A DNA stretch of 64,000 bases from Nitrospiraceae bacterium (GTDB taxonomy: Bacteria; Nitrospirota; Nitrospiria; Nitrospirales; Nitrospiraceae), in assembly GCA_919902505.1 (NCBI GenBank), contig CAKKRE010000036.1:53807-117806 (forward strand). The letters run 5' to 3'. The notes under the pieces were generated by a model. It was not told where the DNA came from. It saw nothing but the letters and a program-made list of their open reading frames with translations, and made no database searches. Within the stretch, counting starts at the first letter, position 1. Each line of letters starts with the position of its first letter. The translations under genes were made by a program, and so were the position numbers. This document shows positions 60,899 to 64,000 of this stretch, in pieces.

Positions 60899-61273
60899 TC
60901 AACGCTGGTGGGCTAATAGGAAATGAGCTAAGCGGGCCTGATCAGAAGTAGGGAGCTTGAGGAATTCGATCCCGAAGTATTCCTCCCTGATCCATCGGAC
61001 GGCGGCGAGTTCAATGTTCAGTGCGTGGGTGGTATCGGGCAGGAGTAGGCGCACAACCATATAGCTACCCTCCAACATTCTCCGGTCGCATTCGACTAAA
61101 CATCCCGTTTGAGACAGGTTGTGTATAAGGCCCTCTCCGATAAAGAGGGCGCCGGAGAACATGACGGGACAGACGATTCCAAGGCGGTCTCGAGACCGCT
61201 GAAATATGAGAATCGCTTCGGATGAAGGTGGGCGGTCCAGAGGGCCGAGTGATGCCGGGGAGTAGTGGCTCAT
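60899..61273 (-). CDS. PilZ-domain protein
   Basis: About 124 residues. The PilZ strand pattern is visible: an Arg-rich entry (FQRSRDRLGIVCPVMFSG), then NLSQTGCLVECDRRMLEGSY with the D/N-x-S-x-x-G signature, and VRWIREEYFGIEFLKL. The first RxxxR is only approximate, so c-di-GMP binding needs testing. Start ATG 61273 is preferred over more distal in-frame starts, which would add a stretch without domain features and overlap the small zinc-ribbon gene. Confidence 0.8.
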   Translation of the reverse strand: MSHYSPASLGPLDRPPSSEAILIFQRSRDRLGIVCPVMFSGALFIGEGLIHNLSQTGCLVECDRRMLEGSYMVVRLLLPDTTHALNIELAAVRWIREEYFGIEFLKLPTSDQARLAHFLLAHQR

Positions 61274-61397
61274 GGAAGGGAGTATAGTTCCGAGAAGCAG
61301 TGTGGCAACATCCCGCCTTGGAGGGGCCAGGGACTCGTTGGATGAAGTCGATGTGGGAATTCGAATGACTCGTGATGATAGGTAATTCAGGGACCGT

Positions 61398-61592
61398 TCA
61401 TCGACGGCTCGCGGCATAAAAGCGGTGGTTGCAGTCCCGACACCGCCAAGGGTAACGACCAAGCAGATACCTGACGAGGTCTCGCCACCCCCGACGTTCA
61501 GAGCGACGCGTGATTCCGGTACAGACGGGGCAGGAATAAGCGGTCTTGGGCAGGGTTTCCAGTACGCGCCGATCGCCCAAGAAAGAAGTCAT
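61398..61592 (-). CDS. Small zinc-ribbon protein (64 residues)
   Basis: A 64-residue basic protein with two cysteine pairs, SCPVC and WRCRDC, separated by about 28 residues (GITRRSERRGWRDLVRYLLG), and ending HRFYAASRR. The spacing suits one zinc ribbon. No enzyme domain. A weak AGGGA lies 9 bp before the start. Same strand as the other tiny genes to the right. Confidence 0.7.
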   Translation of the reverse strand: MTSFLGDRRVLETLPKTAYSCPVCTGITRRSERRGWRDLVRYLLGRYPWRCRDCNHRFYAASRR

Positions 61593-61810
61593 TTAGTGAG
61601 TCCCTGACTTGAGAGCCTCGCACTGGTCGCGTGTAGCGGTGCACAGGCTGCAGGTTTCTGGTTTTCCCAGTTCGCCATGCAATAAAATCGCTCTCGATAG
61701 CTGATGGTGAGTAAATCGAAGGGGCTGAAGTCGAGCGTGATCCGTTTTTTTACGGCGGTCGGTCGCTGTCTCGTTGTGAGCAGCGCTCAGATGCCTGGCG
61801 TGAGGACGCA

Positions 61811-61888
61811 TTACTCCTGCCACCACACTAGGCGAATGAGATAGATTCCTGCCACATAAGTTCCTGCAATGACGATGGCCCAGAGCAT
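61811..61888 (-). CDS. 25-residue single-TM microprotein
   Basis: Begins at ATG 61888 with a strong ribosome site, AGAGGAGG seven bases upstream, and ends at TAA 61811-61813. It reads MLWAIVIAGTYVAGIYLIRL plus five more residues (VWWQE): one hydrophobic helix with a Trp/Gln/Glu end, resembling the small accessory subunits found in membrane complexes. The size is below usual gene-caller limits. No family recognised. Confidence 0.6.
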   Translation of the reverse strand: MLWAIVIAGTYVAGIYLIRLVWWQE

Positions 61889-62321
61889 GATCGTGCCTCC
61901 TCTTTTTATCTACTATGTGTTTGCCGGAGTGTCGCTGCCATAACAACTCTGAACGGGAGCAACTCGCGTACCACTTTCGTAAGGCGTCCCAATCTCGGTT
62001 AAACGTATTGATTCGCTTGTGAGGAGCGCCTATGCGATCAATCGCGTTAAGGCAGCAGGTTTAGACAAAAATGATCAAGGTGTATCCGATTCGATAATGA
62101 CAGCATCAATTTGGATAACGTTGGGAAGTTCGGCTTGAATGTGGCCGTGGGTTGGCTACTCGTGGCTGGGCGAATTTATGGTTTGGGCGGCCAGAATTGC
62201 CGGGAGGAACATGGCACTGATGAGCCTAGGATGGCACATGCTTACTTAGCCTGGGAGTGAAAGCGGTGACCAAACTGGTGCCTGCCTCGATCAAGGCGCG
62301 TCTGGGTTCTGGTCGCCAGAG
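61889..62321. other. 433-bp stretch without a convincing gene
   Basis: Contains only very short frames. The best, ATGCGATCAATCGCG at 62033 with GAGGAG upstream, gives ten codons and is not considered a gene. No terminators with T-runs or strong dyads were found. Confidence 0.55.
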
Positions 62322-62456
62322 CTAGTTCGAGCCCAGAAGTGAACTCACAATTGCGACCAGAACCATGAATAGCGATGCGATTAGGCTGAGTGCCGCCGGC
62401 AAGTCGCTCTGTGCTCTGCGTAGGAGGTCTTTTCGGACGGGATTTTTCTCAGCCAT
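62322..62456 (-). CDS. Small single-TM protein (44 residues)
   Basis: From ATG 62456, MAEKNPVRKDLLRRAQSDLP followed by a hydrophobic helix ALSLIASLFMVLVAIVSSLL. Basic N-terminus and one TM helix suggest a tail-anchored-like topology. No clear ribosome site; it follows the stop of the upstream zinc-ribbon gene by 16 bp on the same strand, so it may be coupled. Longer in-frame starts run through that gene in the wrong frame and are rejected. Confidence 0.5.
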   Translation of the reverse strand: MAEKNPVRKDLLRRAQSDLPAALSLIASLFMVLVAIVSSLLGSN

Positions 62457-62472
62457 TATGATCGTAGTTGAA

Positions 62473-62631
62473 TTACGCAAGATTCTGAGCTGGCGAAGCG
62501 CCTTTTCGAGGTTGTTGTTCGACGGCCAAGGCATGGGCTGTGATGGCGTAGCCGCAGTGGCCGCAAGATAAAAATCCTCCTGTGGGGGCAAGACTGTGAT
62601 GTTTGCAGCGTGGACAATCATAGAGCTTCAT
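62473..62631 (-). CDS. Small zinc-ribbon protein (52 residues)
   Basis: From ATG 62631 (AGGAA about six bases upstream) the frame encodes MKLYDCPRCKHHSLAPTGGF, then LSCGHCGYAITAHALAVEQQ: a CxxC-x13-CxxC zinc ribbon with an unstructured tail. Stop TAA at 62473-62475. The overlapping longer frame on this strand starting at 62621 is not the coding one. Confidence 0.65.
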   Translation of the reverse strand: MKLYDCPRCKHHSLAPTGGFLSCGHCGYAITAHALAVEQQPRKGASPAQNLA

Positions 62632-62645
62632 AGTGGTTTCCTGGA

Positions 62646-62864
62646 TTAGTGGCAGAAATCATTGCGTAGCGTCGGGATTGTGCCGGATGGTTGCGGCTGC
62701 CGTAGCTCCTTATACCGTGCGTGTAGGTGCGCCACGGCGTTGGCGAACGACGTGAACTCATTGGACTCAAAATGTAGGGTGACTAAACCATACCTGAAGT
62801 GAATTTTTCCGCAGGTGCACATGTTGAGTGCCGTTTGGCCGTTGCGCGGATTGAGCGAATGCAT
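62646..62864 (-). CDS. Small Cys-x-Cys protein (72 residues)
   Basis: From ATG 62864 with AAAGGAG six bases upstream. Contains NMCTCGKIHFRYGLVTLHFE and a following helix SFANAVAHLHARYKELRQ; the CTCG-IH and FxSNEF pattern looks like a small conserved domain. In-frame ATGs at 62888 and 62948 lack ribosome sites. Its stop lies 14 bp before the next small gene. Function unknown. Confidence 0.65.
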   Translation of the reverse strand: MHSLNPRNGQTALNMCTCGKIHFRYGLVTLHFESNEFTSFANAVAHLHARYKELRQPQPSGTIPTLRNDFCH

Positions 62865-62959
62865 GGGTTGGCTGCTCCTTTGTTGCATGAGAGGGCGGTT
62901 TCTATGATTGGTCGTAAGACCGGCTGTTGATTCGCAATAGAGACTCATCCGGGTTAGGG

Positions 62960-63160
62960 CTAGGGATGTCGTGTGATTCGTAGACCCTCTACAGTTATGT
63001 TGGGTAGGGTGCGGCGTGATCTCGCTTGCCCCTCGCGTGATGAATATGAGCGAAGTAAGCTATGGGCCCCGCAATTGATGCATCTCCATCGGTCCTCCGG
63101 ATGATAGAAGTCATTGGATGGCTCGCTGGCAAGATACCCTCCGCAACGAGAACAACTCAT
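62960..63160 (-). CDS. Small zinc-ribbon protein (66 residues)
   Basis: From ATG 63160 with GGAGGGG six bases upstream: MSCSRCGGYLASEPSNDFYH, then RWRCINCGAHSLLRS and a basic tail ending RITRHP. The CSRC/CINC pairs form a zinc-ribbon of the kind often fused to DNA- or RNA-related proteins. First of a run of tiny genes on this strand. Confidence 0.65.
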   Translation of the reverse strand: MSCSRCGGYLASEPSNDFYHPEDRWRCINCGAHSLLRSYSSREGQARSRRTLPNITVEGLRITRHP

Positions 63161-63611
63161 ATATTGCCCCTCCAGAATAAAGTGTTCTATGTGAAGCCGC
63201 TGGACGGAGACGGTAAAGGGGTGCTCCCTCCACAGTCCCCATCCAGCGGGTCCATTCACGCTACTCCGTCGACCTGATGGGCTTGATCAGTGCCGCCTTG
63301 TCTTCAGGCGAGGGACATAAACGGGCAGTTCAGTTCCTGGTCGCGCTGAAGATCGGAGCAGGGTGAATGATTGTTATGATTACAATTCTCAATATCAGTA
63401 TAGTGAGTTCGTGAGATCTCGGGAATGCTTATTTTCCGGATCTTCAGATAATTTCTTGGTGCTGAGGATGGCGCGGGCCTGCTACTCGCACTGTGGGCGT
63501 GGATCTTCTAACAGGGAACGAAAAAGAAGAAGCTAAAACGCGGTTTGGGAGGAGTGCGGAGGTCGCGGCCGGCTCAGTCAGTGAAGCTTCTTCCTCTCCT
63601 AGCCGGGAGAG
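63161..63611. other. 451-bp stretch without a convincing gene, partly AT-rich
   Basis: Bases about 63365-63460 are clearly AT-richer than the rest of the window and could hold promoters for the flanking genes. The integrase frame carries stops here (TGA 63582-63584, TAG 63600-63602), showing that its N-terminal part has decayed. Confidence 0.55.
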
Positions 63612-63920
63612 TTGAATCTACGCCACGCTCAGCAGGAGAAGGAGGAGCGAGTCCGGTCATTTGTGGCGCTCGTTGCGTCTTGCCTTCGGGAGGCGAAAAT
63701 CGAGGGTTTCCATTTCCACGACCCGCGACATACGTTTGCGATGATCCTGGTACAGAGCGGAATCGATCTCTACAAGGTGCAACAGTTGCTCGGGCACAAA
63801 TCGCCCATCATGACGCAACGGTATGCCCGCCACTATCTGGAGAGTTTGCGGGGTGGAGTAGAAATTTTGGATCGTCTGCGGGAAAGTAGCACAAATTTAG
63901 CACAGCCAGCGGGTCTGTAA
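63612..63920 (+). pseudogene. Tyrosine recombinase (phage-type integrase) C-terminal remnant
   Basis: About 102 codons with three catalytic-region motifs of tyrosine recombinases: the H-x-x-R box FHFHDPRHTFA, LLGHKSPIMT, and the Tyr motif QRYARHYLESL. The N-terminal core-binding domain and first catalytic Arg are missing, and stop codons lie upstream in frame. It ends 29 bp before the tRNA-Lys gene, the usual position of an integrase at its attachment site. Confidence 0.85.
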
Positions 63921-63949
63921 GAGGGTAGTGTGCGTAAGTGGTTGAAATT

Positions 63950-64000
63950 TGGTGGGCCGTGTAGGGGTCGAACCTACGGCCCGCTGATTAAGAGTCAGCT
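63950..64000 (-). tRNA. tRNA-Lys (CTT), partial at window edge
   Basis: Read on the minus strand the 3' two thirds of a tRNA are visible: anticodon stem GCTGA/TCAGC with loop CTCTTAA (anticodon CTT), T arm GTAGG-TTCGACC-CCTAC, acceptor 3' strand ACGGCCC, discriminator A and encoded CCA (63950-63952). The 5' end lies beyond the window. Confidence 0.93.

Noticed and set aside
62322..62621. 99-codon minus-strand frame treated as a single gene
   Set aside because: Its first half is an out-of-frame reading of the better-supported zinc-ribbon gene (ATG 62631); only the C-terminal 44 codons are kept.
63545..63889. 114-codon frame overlapping the integrase fragment
   Set aside because: A different frame through the same bases; the recombinase motifs are all in the frame from 63612.
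1..64000. CRISPR array or complete insertion sequence
   Set aside because: No series of regularly spaced identical repeats and no intact transposase were found; the repeats seen are isolated palindromic elements.

Overview
The window reads as chromosome of a Gram-negative, GC-rich autotroph-type bacterium and most resembles the genus Nitrospira. That placement is inference: it rests on gene content (Sec-exported c-type cytochromes and a cytochrome c peroxidase, an alginate-export-like porin, tandem DUF1264 proteins, ThrH, a homoserine-kinase-like phosphoglycerate mutase homologue) and on a dispersed palindromic repeat that resembles repeats remembered from Nitrospira genomes. No database search was possible. 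Genes are dense, often overlap by 1-17 bases, and frequently start with GTG.

Layout. 1-6.6 kb: aspartate-family amino acid operon (hom partial, thrC, phosphoglycerate-mutase-like candidate homoserine kinase, lysC, cimA). 6.6-11.7 kb: housekeeping (ihfA, a MerR regulator, tRNA-Pro, surE, dedA, cysS, rlmB, a divergent HTH-only LuxR-type gene). 11.8-27.1 kb: type IV pilus region with prepilin peptidase, a first minor-pilin set, the PilB-type ATPase, a second minor-pilin set, PilY1 and a coupled Ig-like lipoprotein. The platform protein, PilT and PilMNOPQ are not here. 27.2-29.7 kb: phoH-ybeY-ftsY. 29.9-35.1 kb: a tandem-receiver regulator, then an overlapping M1 peptidase / TolB-like propeller / PAP2 phosphatase operon. 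35.2-41.8 kb, minus strand: an envelope glycosylation operon (GT39, LAB_N, GT2), a half-ABC transporter whose ATPase motifs are all degenerate and whose Shine-Dalgarno lies in a hairpin, a TauE/SafE permease and a secreted protein. 42-49 kb: MidA-like methyltransferase, TatA and TatA/B, a porin behind a strongly structured leader, recQ, and a DUF559 nuclease gene bracketed by short palindromes. 49.4-57.6 kb: thrH, a YkgJ-type Cys-cluster protein, YdcF/ElyC, EVE, a mini-metalloprotease, PSP1/RicT, and a lysine/aminoadipate cluster (saccharopine-dehydrogenase-like, ALDH7, VOC). 57.7-60.6 kb: periplasmic redox cluster (di-haem peroxidase, two DUF1264 proteins, mono-haem cytochrome c). 60.6-64 kb: sparse accessory region with a minus-strand run of tiny zinc-ribbon and single-TM genes, ending in a decayed tyrosine-recombinase fragment 29 bp from a tRNA-Lys gene, consistent with an eroded integrated element.

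Most notable signals: the pseudo-ATPase ABC protein with its RBS-sequestering leader hairpin; the array of microproteins beside tRNA-Lys; the multi-hairpin leader of the porin; the leader ORF plus UACG hairpin ahead of pilD; and the paired minor-pilin sets ending in PilY1 coupled to an Ig-like lipoprotein.
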